From positions 806,001-870,000 of the forward strand of contig OY754336.1 of assembly GCA_963573305.1 (NCBI GenBank): a stretch of 64,000 bases of DNA. The letters are read 5' to 3'. The notes under the pieces were generated by a model. That model was not told the origin of the DNA. It did no database searches and saw nothing but the letters and a program-made list of their open reading frames with translations. Positions 1 to 11,590 of the stretch are shown piece by piece (position 1 is the first letter of the stretch; each line of letters opens with the position of its first letter). The position numbers were made by a program, and so were the translations under genes. This DNA comes from Pyrrhosoma nymphula. Lineage: Eukaryota > Arthropoda > Insecta > Odonata > Coenagrionidae.

Positions 1-375
1 GTTCAATAAAATTGAATGACACCCTACAAAATGCATCCGCATCTGATAATACAATACTCAAAGCACATAGTAAGCATAGACTAGTTACTTGGTAAGACAT
101 AATGCGACAAGATAGCAAGAGTAAACTTAATGAGGCAGCCATGACAGCGTACACACAAACATAAAAAAACTACTTATTTTTGAAAAGCACAAAACACAAT
201 CACAATACTTATAATGGCAGAGATTACATATAACAATACTGTATCACTCACTTGATTACGCACCTCAACTCAGCCAAAATATCCAAGGGATAAAAATAAT
301 AAGAGTTGACCTGATATTAAAAGGTAAATATTGATTGAATTGGGAAAAACGACATGAAATTACATAATTTAATCC

Positions 376-565
376 ATCTATTATTTTTTCAACTAAACTT
401 TTGGAAACGATGCATAAAGGAAAAATCAAACTAGTTTTTATGCCGTTAAGTGTGGAAAGATAATAAGTAAACTTTACAGAACTATGAGGGAAGTTACTAA
501 GCTACGTCTTCATTTTTATTTCGATAAAACAACTGGTAGAACAAAGAACTAAATCAAGAAAGGTT
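376..565 (+). repeat. Dispersed repeat G, copy 1
   Basis: This stretch is repeated in the same orientation at 1856-2085. Both copies share blocks such as CTTTTGGAAACGATGCATAA, GTGTGGAAAGATAA and GAGGGAAGTTACTAAGCTA, and both end with an AAGAACTAAA-CAAGAAAGGTT block. Point differences are frequent, so the duplication is old. No coding potential or terminal inverted repeat is visible; the family is unknown. Confidence 0.75.
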
Positions 566-829
566 CCACATCTACCCATCTACTCATTTACGTTGAATTT
601 TCTTCAGTTTACACCACATAAAAAAGAAGGCTCTTGGCAAATGGAATCAATTAAAATACTCGGGTATCCTAAGTAGGAAAACCACGAACTTCAGAAAAAT
701 TGCACAACCAGACTTTTAAGAATTTAAAACATCGACCCGATAAACTCGGAATTTTTCACTTTATGTACAAAAAACAACTTTTCCACGCACATAATTACCA
801 ATCCCCTGATACTTTTACGAAACAGGAAA

Positions 830-1500
830 AGAATTAAGGACACATTCCGCAATTTTTTTCAACACGCTTTCTAAGAACGAGAGCGAGAAAAAGAAGAAAA
901 CGAAAGGGCTTTTTCAAAAAAACGAAGACTCCTCCTTGGCCTAGAGGCAGGAGAACAGCCAACTCTTTTATTCCACGGGAGAGCGAGCGAAAAAAAACCG
1001 CTCGGGAGTATCTCTCTGGGCGCCGTGGAAGCAGAAGGCAGCGAGGGCCGCGCCTCTGCATTGCCGCGCCAAAACCCTCCACGAGAGGGCAAGAGTGACG
1101 TCAGAGGGCGGGGTGGTAGCCGGTTTATCCGGGAGATGGCGGCGCGGGAGGGTGTGGGGGGAGCGGTTGGGAATGAAGTCCGGGAAACGGATGCCATTTC
1201 GGTGCCGAGGAGGAGCAGCAGTGGAGCTCGCGACGAGAGAGAGCCACGAGGAGGAAGTGAAAAAAATCGAGGATCAACAAGCGCGGAGCCGCACGGCAAC
1301 ACTTGGGGCAGTTCGCGGTGATGCATGAGGGCACCAGAGGGGGGGGGGGAAGGGCAAAGGGGTGAAGGGTCAGGGCCAGCCATCTATCCCTCATAGAGCG
1401 TCTCCGGGAAAAGATAAGGAGGGGGAGGAGCATAGCGAAGGATAAGAGATTGCGGGGGGGGATTGCGATAACGGAATGGACGGAATACGGACTCGTATCC
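830..1500. other. GC-rich, purine-skewed block
   Basis: Base composition changes sharply here to GC- and CpG-rich DNA; the + strand is rich in GAGG and GGGG runs between about 1020 and 1460. Overlapping open frames occur on both strands, as expected from GC-rich low-complexity DNA, and none looks like a known protein. It could be a promoter or first exon of a host gene, but nothing in the sequence proves that. Confidence 0.4.
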
Positions 1501-1855
1501 GATACAGAAAACACCCGGGTGCAATTAGGGAGTGATTAAATTATATCATTTTCTTTGACAGGCTCAGGAGGATTCAAATTATATTTCCCTGGTTTTACAA
1601 AATGTCCATATTTTAAACTGTTTTTTTGTGTGAACTGCATTGGCATCATATTTATGTTAAACACTTAAATGATAACACATATTGTAATTTTATGCACAGA
1701 TTTGTGATTAAGTTGCATACTTGCGCATTTCGTCATGACTTATGTCTCTATTTCAAATGTTCAATAAACATACAAATGTACTGAATAACGACAAGTGGAG
1801 GGAGGAAAGCAACCAATCAGTTATGATGAATACAGAAAGTAGCATCATTTATAAA

Positions 1856-2085
1856 ATCTATTATTTTTTTAATTAAACTTTTGGAAACGATGCATAAATG
1901 AAAAAGCCAGCAAGTTTTAACGCCATTAGGTGTGGAAAGATAACAAGTAAAATTTACAGGACGGTGAGGGAAGTTACTAAGCTATGTCTTAATTGATATT
2001 TAACTAAAAAACACCGACAAAGGACTAAAGCAAGAATGAACTAAAGAACAACAAAGTTCTACAAAGAACTAAAGCAAGAAAGGTT
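1856..2085 (+). repeat. Dispersed repeat G, copy 2
   Basis: Second copy of the repeat at 376-565. It is longer because of a roughly 40-bp local duplication near its 3' end, where the AAGAACTAAAGCAAGAA-type segment occurs twice. Confidence 0.75.
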
Positions 2086-2261
2086 GCTTTAATGGTTGGC
2101 AATAGTGATGGTGTGCTGCCCTATTAAAGTAACAACTTCAACGACCAGATGTTTATTTGTTAATTATTTTTCCAATTTCCCGAAAATTGTTCAAACAGCC
2201 TTGTACTGCGGGTTTATTAGCTTTCGGCGGATACAAGCACAAACATCCATGCCCTGAATAG

Positions 2262-2350
2262 GAAAAAAGACCACCCGGGCGAGGCTCGAACCTGCGACTT
2301 CAGCGTTTGCCGGATAGGCGTTCACGCAATCGTCACCCATGCCAGCTTTA
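2262..2350 (-). repeat. tRNA-derived SINE-like fragment
   Basis: On the minus strand a pol III B-box-like sequence (GGTTCGAGCCTC) lies downstream of a tRNA-like stretch and is followed by a T run. The tRNA fold is not complete, so a decayed SINE head is more likely than a working tRNA gene. Confidence 0.4.
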
Positions 2351-3148
2351 GTGGAGGTATGTACATATGAAAAGGGATACATTTGCGATAAACACGGAAT
2401 AAATGTCCTATTGTCGATTATTTAGAGATAAATACGATTATTTTACATTGAATATACTTCTACCTATTAAGGATATCAATATTTGTTTGCATTCATGCAA
2501 TGCACTCATACTCTTAACTTAGGTCGAAGCACTCCGTTTGTATTTTAACCAGCGAGACAGATTTTAATGATACACATCAAAATTAGTTTCAGATTGTACA
2601 CAATCGGGTAGCTTTCATCACGGTTGAGCTGGTAAACCTATATTACGCTACAGCAAGCGGAGTCGCGGACGAATGCACTTTGAGACTTTGACAGGCCTTC
2701 CTTGCGTCAGCTATTAAGCAATTGCTTGAGGGATTTAAAAAAAAGGGAGCTTTATAATTCAGAATATGTATTCATTTCATTCTCGTGTGGCCGGTTACCC
2801 TAGTGCCGACCTCCTTACGCTCATCCTCGAAGACCCCCTTCACAGGTTCATTTAACTAATGCATCCAACTAAGATTGTGTACACAGGTATAAGGCTGTCA
2901 TATTTCAAAACAGCCAATGCGGGACATTTTTCAATTATTAAGCAGCCAATACGGAACATAATCAAATGAGCACATAAGATGCAAATACGCGGTTATACAT
3001 ATAATAATGGGGAGGTAGCGTCCAAAATGTGCAGTAGCGACATCCCCCCGTGACGTGGAGTTAGTGAATTAGTATCGTGACGTCAGCTGCCGCATGATGC
3101 AATACTTGCAGGATAGCTTTCTTAAAAATTAAATTAGTAATTTATCAT

Positions 3149-5130
3149 ACTAATATATAAAAATTGAATGGTGTCTGTCTGTCTGTTGCTCAATCACGCA
3201 AACACTACTGAACCGATTGAGCTGAAATTTTGTATGTAGTTATAAAATGTACCGGGATGAAACATAGGCTACATTAAAAATCTGCCAGGGCCCCCAAAGG
3301 CCCCCCCTGGGGGTCCCTTGTGGTCCATGCTAAGCATTTGGTTTGGTGCAGTGGTTTTATTTTTTGCTTTTAAAAATTACTTTCACTCAAGACAGAGGAC
3401 TGGAATTTTTTTTATCGGATGGTTGAATAAATGAAGTTTCTAATTCTTTCAATCGATTTTCTTTTACGCTTCGTAATTCTCTGAAAATTATGTTTATAGC
3501 TGAAAAATATCACATTTTTCTCTGAAATCAACAATAGCATATTTCCTTGACAATCAGAGATTTGAATTTCAAAGGATATTCACGCATATGGCATTTAAGT
3601 TTTCCTGCAGGCCCATGATAGCACGTAGAAAGAAAATTTGTATAAGAAGGGCCCAGAGTCCCAAGGGCCCCATGATAGATTGCTTCGGGGGGTAATCGAT
3701 AAATTCAATGCATATTTACAGATATACTCTTCAATGTCTATTCTCAAAGTAGCTCTCATAAGGGAACTGCATACGAGAGAACACTTATGTTGAAAACGAT
3801 ACACATAAAGGAATTAAACGTGGAAGAATATTTACGTGCAGCGAATAATAATGCTAATAATGCATCTGTTGCTACAACAAATACGGCGTCGTTTATTATA
3901 GTTTAATACTCTGATGAATTACACGTAGTGGAACCGTCTTCCTCTCATTACGATTGCGAACTGTTTTTTAGACCAATTACCACATAAACTTTACGAGTTA
4001 TTTATATATACTTAAACGTGTTAAAACGCAGTTTACTTACATTGACTCAATCATCGAGTTGCCTATTCGAGTCTCTCACTTGCCTCTGTGTTTCCCCTCC
4101 TTGGACTTAAAAATATATCCATAAACATGCCTAATAGAATAAAGGGTAACATTTTGAAAAAATCTTCTAAAGCATGAGGAATGTCTTCTTTGCGATAAAA
4201 TGAGTCCTTGCATGAAAAACAACAAAGGTTAGCCTTGGATGCTCAAAGACATGCCTACCTGCAATCTCATGATAATCTCCCCGTGATGTTTCTCGGATTA
4301 CGCTAAGAACCGCACAAATTTCATCCTAACCAAACCTACTGACGGGTAACCAGCTAAAAATCTGGTTCAAATATTGAGCCATCTCTTTCGAATCTTCAAC
4401 CTGTTTTAAGATGACGGAAATTATAATTTCATCACTACATGCTTCTTACCCATGAGAAGAACGGATATTCTGCGTAATGGACGTCATTGTTGCATGAAAA
4501 TTGGCAAGTGCACTAAGACTGATCACCATAGATTTTGAATTTTGTAACCAATGATTATGATTTAGGAAACAATGAATATAGCCACCCTTTATGCCAAAGG
4601 CAAAGTCCGGGTATTGAAGGATTCATAAGACAAATAAACATCGCTGCTATTGAAAATGCTCCTTTTGACGTTGTCAACCGTTGGATTATACTCTACTCCC
4701 CTATCCTGATTAAGATACTCAACGCACATATCAACGGTGAATGGCGGAACTCAATTAAGTCATTGAATGCAAATATATTTATGTACACAAGGGAAGTGAT
4801 CAAGCTGTTATTCACTCAGAAGACGGCTCAAGAGAACTTGAGGGACGAGGTCACCATCTATCAACCTAGGTGCTATTTATTAAGTAGTAATGAGTCTTCG
4901 TGGCCCATTATTGGGTTTTCCCGTGTATTAAAGAGGACAAACAATCACTCAACTCATCGTGCACGAAATGGAAAACGAACGAATCACAACGATCACAACA
5001 AACAAGATAGGATACGAACTCCTCAAATGATCACGCTGACACTTTTCTTTAGGTTTTTTGTATTTTCTTATAAAATAAGTTCATTTTTTTTCACAACCGT
5101 TGAAGTTCAACGGGTACCTTCAGCTAGTAT
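3149..5130 (+). mobile_element. Helitron/Helentron-type element, copy A
   Basis: The element begins with an ACTAATATATAAAAA start followed by TCTGTCTGTCTG and a block reading AACCGATTGAGCTGAAATTT, a typical 5' end of arthropod Helitron/Helentron relatives. It ends with a near-terminal palindrome (CCGTTGAA-G-TTCAACGG, 5097-5113) just before CTAGT, matching the rule of a 3' hairpin followed by CTRR. A second copy lies in inverse orientation at 55619-57589, and the two match from end to end. No target duplication is seen, as expected for Helitrons. An internal, broken Rep-like coding stretch shows descent from an autonomous element. Membership is inferred from ends and coding remnant. Confidence 0.75.
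4651..4950 (+). pseudogene. Helitron Rep/helicase N-terminal remnant
   Basis: Within an open frame running 4535-5170, the middle resembles the part of Helitron Rep/Hel proteins after the replication-initiator motifs. Visible pieces are NRWIILYSPILIKILNAHI, then NSIKSLNANIF, then DEVTIYQPRCYLLSSNESSW. In the family these correspond to the YSPLL...HINVE...SIKYI segment and the DEI-YQ-GRY-S-NEA-W segment, where a rolling-circle replication protein passes into the helicase. The HUH nuclease motif and the helicase Walker motifs are not present, and after about 4940 the frame loses similarity. The piece is broken and cannot encode a working transposase. The inverse copy at 55.8-56.1 kb holds the same segment with stops. 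Start and end of the 211-residue frame have no biological meaning. Confidence 0.65.
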
Positions 5131-6574
5131 AAAAATAAAGAGAATTATTAAATCAAGACTTTTGCCATAAAATACTTGGATTCATGGATGTACCCAATGC
5201 GATACAATAGAAATAATACAGGCAAACACCACATCAAAGATAGTAAAGCAAAGAATTATCTTTCATTAATAATAATTTTTTGACACATTTATTCCCTATT
5301 GAATATTACTAGCCAATTATATGCAGTTTCCACTAATATGACAGAAAATGTTATATTAATAATTTGTAAAAGCAAAAAGATTCTGAACCTAGAGTTCATA
5401 ACGCTAAATCATTAATTTATGCATACATACTCGTATAAATGAATGACTAACCGTCATAAACACTAGGCTCATGAATCTCTAACCACCAATATCTCGAGAC
5501 ATAACTAATTTATTCATGATTTTATGTCTATTAGTAGGTATATAACGGTTATTTCACTACAAGCACGCAAGATGCATTCACCAGGAGTCCATAAAATTAT
5601 GTTAAGGGAAACCTATGTCCCAACGAAAGGAAATTTATGATAAATTTTATGCGTTCAGATAATTTTTATGAAACATCAAATCAAAACGAGTGGACATAAT
5701 GGAAGAATGGAAGGACAATGAGATTCGGTATCACCATGGGAATGCCTGCAACAAACTTTACAATATGTAGTCTACAGCTAAGTGGGAGATTACTGGAAAT
5801 GAAACGAGAGAGTTTAAAAGACGTAGAATATTGTATATGCACCAAAACTTCAACAGCAGTGCATCTTAGACATATAATTGCTATTATTTACGTACATAAC
5901 TTATCCAAAGCTCCATGGTCAAATAATAATCTAAGTAGATACGATATGCAAAAAAGATATTCCCCAATTTCGAACTAACGATGGAGAATTATTCGTAAGC
6001 CTTTTTACAGTCCACATGTCTGGCACATACTGGCACTCATTCGCACTTGCTAAATACAAAATTAATAACATATGAATGAGATTCACGCTTACAAGTAAAC
6101 GCTTTTACTACGGTCAACAAAAAAAATATCAACAAGAAACGCTTCAGCAAAAGATAAAGGATATTTAAAATCTCTAAAGCATTCCTCTATTTCCTTCATT
6201 CCCGTGACTTAGCGCATCCAAATAAATCATTCAAAACTGAAAACTGAAAGATTTAAAATGTCATTGGCAGATGTATATTCTCAATACATAACCAATTCTC
6301 TGATACGGAATTTCATGGCCATTTATAAGATTTCTACGCTAGCAAAAATCTACCATATTTAAGATTTAAAAAATATATTAGAGCCATATAAAAACTAAGA
6401 CTAGCCATTACTTCGGGTACTGACTGGGCGGGAAAAACATAAATTGCGAAAAGGGTATCAACCATATTTTATGCAAAACTATGAAACATATATTCAGGTA
6501 GAAAACTTGAGATCAAAGAGGCGATATAAGGTAAAGTGTAACATTTTCGCTCAACATGAGTTCCATTGACTATT
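5131..6574. other. Region without recognised feature
   Basis: AT-rich sequence without a credible gene, terminal repeat or RNA gene. A small open frame at 5718-5978 has no recognisable similarity and is probably chance. Confidence 0.5.
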
Positions 6575-6840
6575 CCAGGGGTGCAATCACGGTTATCCAT
6601 AACCAATGCGCTCGCGTTACCGCCATTTTACAATTTCGCCCACGAGGGCGATAACGTGATCGTAATTCTTCAAATGTTGTCCGATGCTTTAAATCAACAC
6701 TACAACCTCTTTTAGGGTGAGTGTGTCCTTATGGCTATAACTAAGAGCATCGCCTATCGCCATCGCAACTGCTTCTAGAGCAGTTTGCGTCTTAGTAACT
6801 GATTTCGCGTAAATGCGAAAGTAGAAACCGTGATCCCACG
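6575..6840. mobile_element. MITE family R, copy 1
   Basis: A ~265-bp element whose ends are imperfect inverted repeats: GCAATCACGGTT at the left and AACCGTGATCCCAC at the right. GACTATT occurs on both sides (6568-6574 and 6841-6847), a candidate target duplication of at least 7 bp. A related copy in the same orientation lies at 60725-60962. It shares the interior landmarks GCTCGCG, ATAACG and TCTAGAGC, so this is a dispersed non-autonomous DNA transposon. The superfamily is not clear. Confidence 0.6.
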
Positions 6841-7358
6841 GACTATTTACGGAGGTTACAATACGGAAATTAAAACAATAGGAGCGTTTTATAGGCCCAA
6901 AACGAAAGAAAAGATATTTAAGGGAAGCCTTAAGAAGCTTGATAAGGAATTTTGTGTTTGATGATGAAAGGAAGGCCAAGGGAGCAAAGAGAACGGAAAG
7001 AGAAATGGAGTAAAGATGTATACGTACTATCGTTTTCAAAAGTCTGAGTGCATCCACTTTGCCATATTCTACAAACCGTAGAATGGGGCATGTCCGGAAA
7101 AGTTTTGAATATTGGCACCACCTGCGGACTGCGTTTTTTGCTGGGCTAGCTTCACTTGTCGTGAGACGATGGCGGGGTATTGGTTTCTGAACGAAAGAAT
7201 CGACGGGGACGGAGTAAAACACGGGAGAGGAAAACCCCATCGGAATGCACCGAAGGTTATTCGCGCTCATGCGGTTGCGGCGCGACGATGAGGCCTCCGA
7301 CTTGGGTGATTTTCGTTCTCGAAATTCACATTTGTGCTCAGGAGTGAACCACTGTAAA

Positions 7359-7432
7359 AGCGGAGCGTTAGCCGCGTGGTTAAGACTGCCTCAAAAGGCG
7401 TATTTAAAACATTCCCAGGCTCGATGCTTAGT
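7359..7432 (+). repeat. tRNA-like SINE head in left arm
   Basis: The A-box-like GTTAGCCGCGTGGTTAAG is followed by CTGCCT...AGGC and a B-box-like GGCTCGATGCT. The copy in the other arm has a better B box (GGTTCGATGCT). A complete cloverleaf is not present, so this is a tRNA-derived repeat and not a tRNA gene. Confidence 0.45.
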
Positions 7433-8041
7433 GTCTGTCTTTTTTTGCTCTCAAGTAATTTCAATATGACTGTGATAATGAACCTCGAGTACAGCCTCTT
7501 TATATGAACGGACACGGTACTTTTTATTATATTACATGCATTCAATAATGATGGAGGACTACTTAATACTAAATTAGAATCCTTGAATCCTTATTTCTCT
7601 TTAAGCCAATCTATTCACAGTGAATAAATACTTACACGTCTCACTAGCTGAATATTTTTTGTCTAACACTGAGTATGGCAAAATCTCCCGAGAGTTAAAA
7701 TTCCTTTGCTCGAAACAAATCTCTCGTTTTACCACCAGGATATCAAGTCACATTCTAGGTATGATATTTTGGTGGTCCGCGAGTGATACGTATCATCAAA
7801 ATGTCTTAGATAGGCCTCTTATTCAAACTCCTAGGGCTCAAAGAAATAATATGCTGTGAAAAACAGTATTTATTCTATCGAAAGAGGGTTTCTCAGCAAG
7901 TGGGTGTACGAGCGGAAGTAAATCATACGGCTCGGGCCGAAAAAAGTATCCAGTTATTTATTTACCGTAGTATTCTGACGATTATTGTGTTCTGGACATA
8001 TATTGAGAAGCGTAGCCAGGGGGGAGCAGTGGGGGTGAATG

Positions 8042-8067
8042 CCCCCCCCCCCCCCCCCCCCCCCCCC
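8042..8067 (+). repeat. Poly-C run of 26
   Basis: An uninterrupted run of 26 C at the inner end of the left arm. The right arm has only about 10 G at the equivalent place. Such a run can form unusual DNA structures and is prone to length error in assembly. Confidence 0.9.
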
Positions 8068-8639
8068 GGACCCTATGTTCTGCAAGGATGCATTTTGCAA
8101 ACGCTTGCATGAATTTGCCTCAAGCTTTCTGGGACCTCACCATATTTTCTGACCAGAAAACATTCAGGAGTTATTGCAGCGGCCGAATACACTTATGGCG
8201 TCCGCGAAATACACGATAAGTTTTCCGTTTGCATATGCTTCATCTTGAACTTATTCAGGCCTTAATCTGAATTACCTTTTAATCAACGCCTTCCTCTGTT
8301 TCTGTTGATATTTCCCTCAATCACAAAGTGCTTAAGTTTTAGACGAATAAAGTTAGTTATTAGTGATAAATGCATAGATTTTTAGCACATAGCAGTGCGT
8401 TGGTAAACTGCCATTAAGAGAGGTCAAACTGATGATTGATATTTAAAGCCAATCATTGACGTTGAAAATTATCCGATCTCATTTACAATTAGACTAATGA
8501 AACGCAGCAGAAGACAATAGCTTAGTTTATAACTGCCAAATTTAAGAAATGAATTACAATTTATACACCTAATTAAAATGTAAAATATGATGTTTCTTAA
8601 TGTATCTTCGAATAATTTTGTCTTTATAGATACAAATCC

Positions 8640-8985
8640 AGCCATATTTTGAGGACAAAAACATCTGGGCGTGTTAATTCAATCTTTTGGGGGGAAATGA
8701 CCGCTTCTGGTCCTGTACTATTAGTGAGGACTTCGACTCGAACGAACGCGCTGGAGTACGTTAACGTATTAGAAGATAATCTGATACCGTTCTCAAAAGA
8801 GGTTGCCCCGGACGGGGAATCGAATTTTGGACAGGACAACTGTCCTATACATACGGCCAGAACTGTGGAGGACCTTTTTTTCGAAATAAACAATTAGTGG
8901 TGTTACCTTGGCCGGAATGTTCACCAGATTTAAATCCCATCGAAAACCTGTGGGGACTTATCAGCGTCGTAGGGCTAGGGGTCAT
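8640..8985 (+). pseudogene. Tc1/mariner-type transposase remnant
   Basis: The frame starting near 8649 contains a WGEMTASGP block, an EYVNVLEDNLIPF block and FGQDNCPIHTAR. The last matches the second catalytic aspartate region (QDNAP-H) of Tc1/mariner DDE transposases. After a stop near 8895 another frame continues with LPWPECSPDLNPIENLWG, the usual segment with the third acidic residue. So this is the C-terminal third of a transposase, broken by at least one frameshift. The N-terminal DNA-binding domains and the first aspartate are not visible. It lies inside the interval bounded by the long inverted arms, but no terminal repeats of its own are obvious. It would cut and paste a DNA transposon if intact; this copy is dead. 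Confidence 0.85.
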
Positions 8986-9319
8986 GATCGCCCCTGGCAA
9001 GATTTGAATTTTGTGCCCCCCAAGACTTATTTTCGTGGAAGAGAAACAACACTATAACTTTGAAAGTGCAATTTAAGTTTTGTATACATTTAAGCATAGA
9101 TTAGTTCTTACGATTATGTAGGAAGGGAAATAATAACATACGAGTTCATTCATTTAGACATAAAATCTCTTAAAAGTTTACTTTTCTGGCTTTTTCTGTG
9201 GCCAATTTGACAATAATATCGTCTATATTAATGGTTTTTTGGAATGTCATACTCGATTGATAGTATAGCGAGATTACTCAAACGATCTTGAACAATCTGC
9301 GATCGTAAATATTTTTTTA

Positions 9320-10316
9320 TTAATTTTTATTTGCTGAAAGATCTTTCAGAGCTGACAGAAGTCACAGGTAACGTCAATGCTAGGCAAAGTGCAATCCTTA
9401 TATTGGGATAACTTGTCACTAAGCCATATTCTTCATGGCAATTAAGACGTGCAATGTAATCTGCATTTTTTAAATCAGGTAAAAATGCAAACAGGCAATT
9501 TCGTTTGGTATTTGTACCTTTCAATTTCTATACACAACTCGTTGGCATTTAAATCATCTTTGAATTTTAATGCGAGATCCGCTACGGATTTCTTTAGTTC
9601 TTCAGTGGAGGTTTCATGCAGCTAAAGTCCTGTTAGGTGACCAAAATCAGAAGCTACGGCAGCTAAACTTTGAAATCTCCATCCCATTTGCTGAATAAGT
9701 GGGTCTAGTGCACAGAAAAGCTGAATTTAATACTTTTGAAGAGGATTCTTTATAGCCGCATTCTTGGCCCTTTCATCGAACATTGTATTAACCTTTCGTT
9801 TACTCTATTTAGAAAGTTATGGCTCTATCGACAGCTCTTTTGGTAAATTATTTGCTGAATCAATACACAGCTATCTATTTGGCTTTTTCTCAAATAATTC
9901 AAAAATCCACAAGGCCCTGCAAGTGTTTTGATGCTACCTCAATGGAAACAGTTTTTTCCTGTAAAATGATATTAACGTTCTCAATACTTCCAAGAGGATA
10001 TTCCCATACGACCAAAATACAAATAAATACGAATTTTATCATTTGTAAAATAATTTTAGCTAAAGCTACAGAATCAGCTGTATGTCCTCCTTTCATCAGT
10101 TACTTCTGCAAATGTATGTAATTTTTTCATTATATGCGGTAGTTGAGTATGCAATGCGTGAATTGAATTATAATTTGATGACCATCTCGTATCAGAATGA
10201 CCCTTCAAAGTAAATTTTAAATTTGATAAAGCTTGCCAACGTTCAATCGATCCGGAAAAATAATTAAAATATTTTGCACTGTGTCGAAAAACGTAGTCAT
10301 TTCTAGTGTTACACAA
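9320..10316 (-). pseudogene. hAT-type transposase remnant
   Basis: On the minus strand, the segment 10316-10074 contains SDTRWSSNYNSIHAL, matching the SDTRW-x(n)-A motif of hAT/TTF-zinc-finger (DUF4371-type) transposases. Segment 10096-9899 resembles the following helical region, and segment 9524-9327 carries YPNIRIALCLALTLPV followed by SSERSFSK, the C-terminal hAT dimerisation domain. The parts lie in different frames with stops between, so the gene is broken. The N-terminal BED/TTF finger and the first catalytic residues are not recognised. A hAT-like terminus at 11284 points away from this gene, so the two need not belong together. It lies between the inverted arms. Confidence 0.8.
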
Positions 10317-11283
10317 GATGTATGCACTTCAACTAAATTTAGTTAGTAAGCTCTACTACTTAGTTTAAAATCTGGCAGGTTCATTCAGTTGTAAGATTCG
10401 CGCTTGAACACCTTGATATTTACCCGCCATGTTTTACCCCTTATATTTAGGGTCTGGTACAAATTTTGTGAGTTAAGTGAGGGTCGCCACGCCGTTTCTA
10501 ATCTGTGTTTTTCCCCCCGGAGTCGATTAGAGTTGTAATCAAGTGTAAGTTTTTTTTTAAGGTAAAATCATGCACTAATGTTTTGTGCGTGTGCCCCAGC
10601 GGCCCGCAGGCTGCGGGCCTGCAAAGTGCGCCCCCTTGAGGGTTGCGCCCCTGGCAGCCGCCCGCCTGGCCTGCCGCTAGCTACAACGCTGGGACTTATG
10701 GTTCAGGAGTGGAAATTGGTTGAAAAAAAATCTGTGAAGGTATTAGAAGCCCATGTCCGGGAGAAATTATATTCCTTTCGCAGGCGGCCTAAAATATGCG
10801 CAAACTTAGTCGCATCAGAGAATCGCCGGTTACAGGAAGTGGTGGATTCAGAGGGTTGACGAAACAAAACATAAAATATGTAAAGAATTTCATGTGTTTA
10901 TTTTTTCACCCCTTTCCTCGCGGCTGCACACAGAGACAATGACGAATCACAGTCCGTTGCAGCTAATAAACAATTGGTAGAATTATGTCAGCGCAAATAT
11001 TATCACTGTCATATTCTGCAGATCATATTAATTTCACTAATAACATCCACTCATTTCCGAAGAAATGAAGAAAATATTAACTTTGGAAGCTAAATATTGA
11101 ATAAATAGTGTAAAAGACAGGAAAGAAGCAAGGATTAACAATTCCCATTTTAAATTCTGTTATCCTTTCCCATCCCAGAAATGCATACCTCGCTGAAATT
11201 ACCCGAGAAAGGGTTAACGGAGAAAGGTGACTTCGGTTTTCGAAACACTATGCCGCATCCAATGACATTTAAAATAATATATA

Positions 11284-11590
11284 CAGTGGTGTAGCCAGGT
11301 TTTGGGTCTAGGGTACACCGGGGAGAGGGGGGGGGGGGGGTTTAGGGGGCTCCGACTCATATATTCAGCAGTTTATTAAACAAACTGTTACATACTTGTT
11401 TTTCTCGTAATTTACTATCCAAAGTTGTAGACCTTGTAGAATTTATTGTTGATAATGAAGTTATGAAATTGATTCACGCACGTATTTGGGACTTTAGGGC
11501 GGAAACATTCACATACACAGGGTATCCAGAACATAGGGAACGGGGGGGGGGCATTCGCCCCCACTGCTCCCCCCCCTGGCTACGCTTCTC
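11284..11590. mobile_element. hAT-like MITE
   Basis: The left end CAGTGGTGTAGCCAGG and the right end CCTGGCTACGCTTCTC are inverted repeats matching at 12 of 16 positions. Flanks are AATATATA at the left and AATATATG at the right, a 7-of-8 match fitting the 8-bp duplication of hAT elements. The interior holds G- and C-runs and no coding sequence. Its right end overlaps the inner edge of the long inverted repeat, and the same terminus plus flank occurs in the left arm. Confidence 0.6.

Larger units (their letters stand above)
1..3148. other. Region without recognised gene
   Basis: AT-rich DNA with no open frame resembling a known protein. It holds a direct pair of diverged repeats (376-565 and 1856-2085), a GC-rich block near 830-1500 and a tRNA-like SINE fragment near 2262-2350. 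I see nothing else that can be named. Confidence 0.6.
7024..8082 (+). repeat. Long inverted repeat, left arm
   Basis: This ~1.06-kb segment is repeated in reverse orientation at 11527-12572. Matching runs from GTACTATCGTTTTC at the outer edge to CCCTATGTTCTG at the inner edge, and the arms differ by point changes and homopolymer length. It contains a tRNA-like SINE piece (about 7359-7432), a stretch matching one end of a hAT-like element, and a run of 26 C. It could be a long terminal inverted repeat or an inverted duplication of an older composite repeat. No target duplication is seen at the outer edges. Confidence 0.85.

Noticed and set aside
871..1514. Overlapping open frames in the GC-rich block on both strands
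   Set aside because: Low-complexity composition opens several frames at once; none resembles a protein family.
10578..10859. 93-residue open frame near the hAT remnant
   Set aside because: No similarity to transposases recognised; it lies on the strand opposite to the hAT gene and is probably chance.
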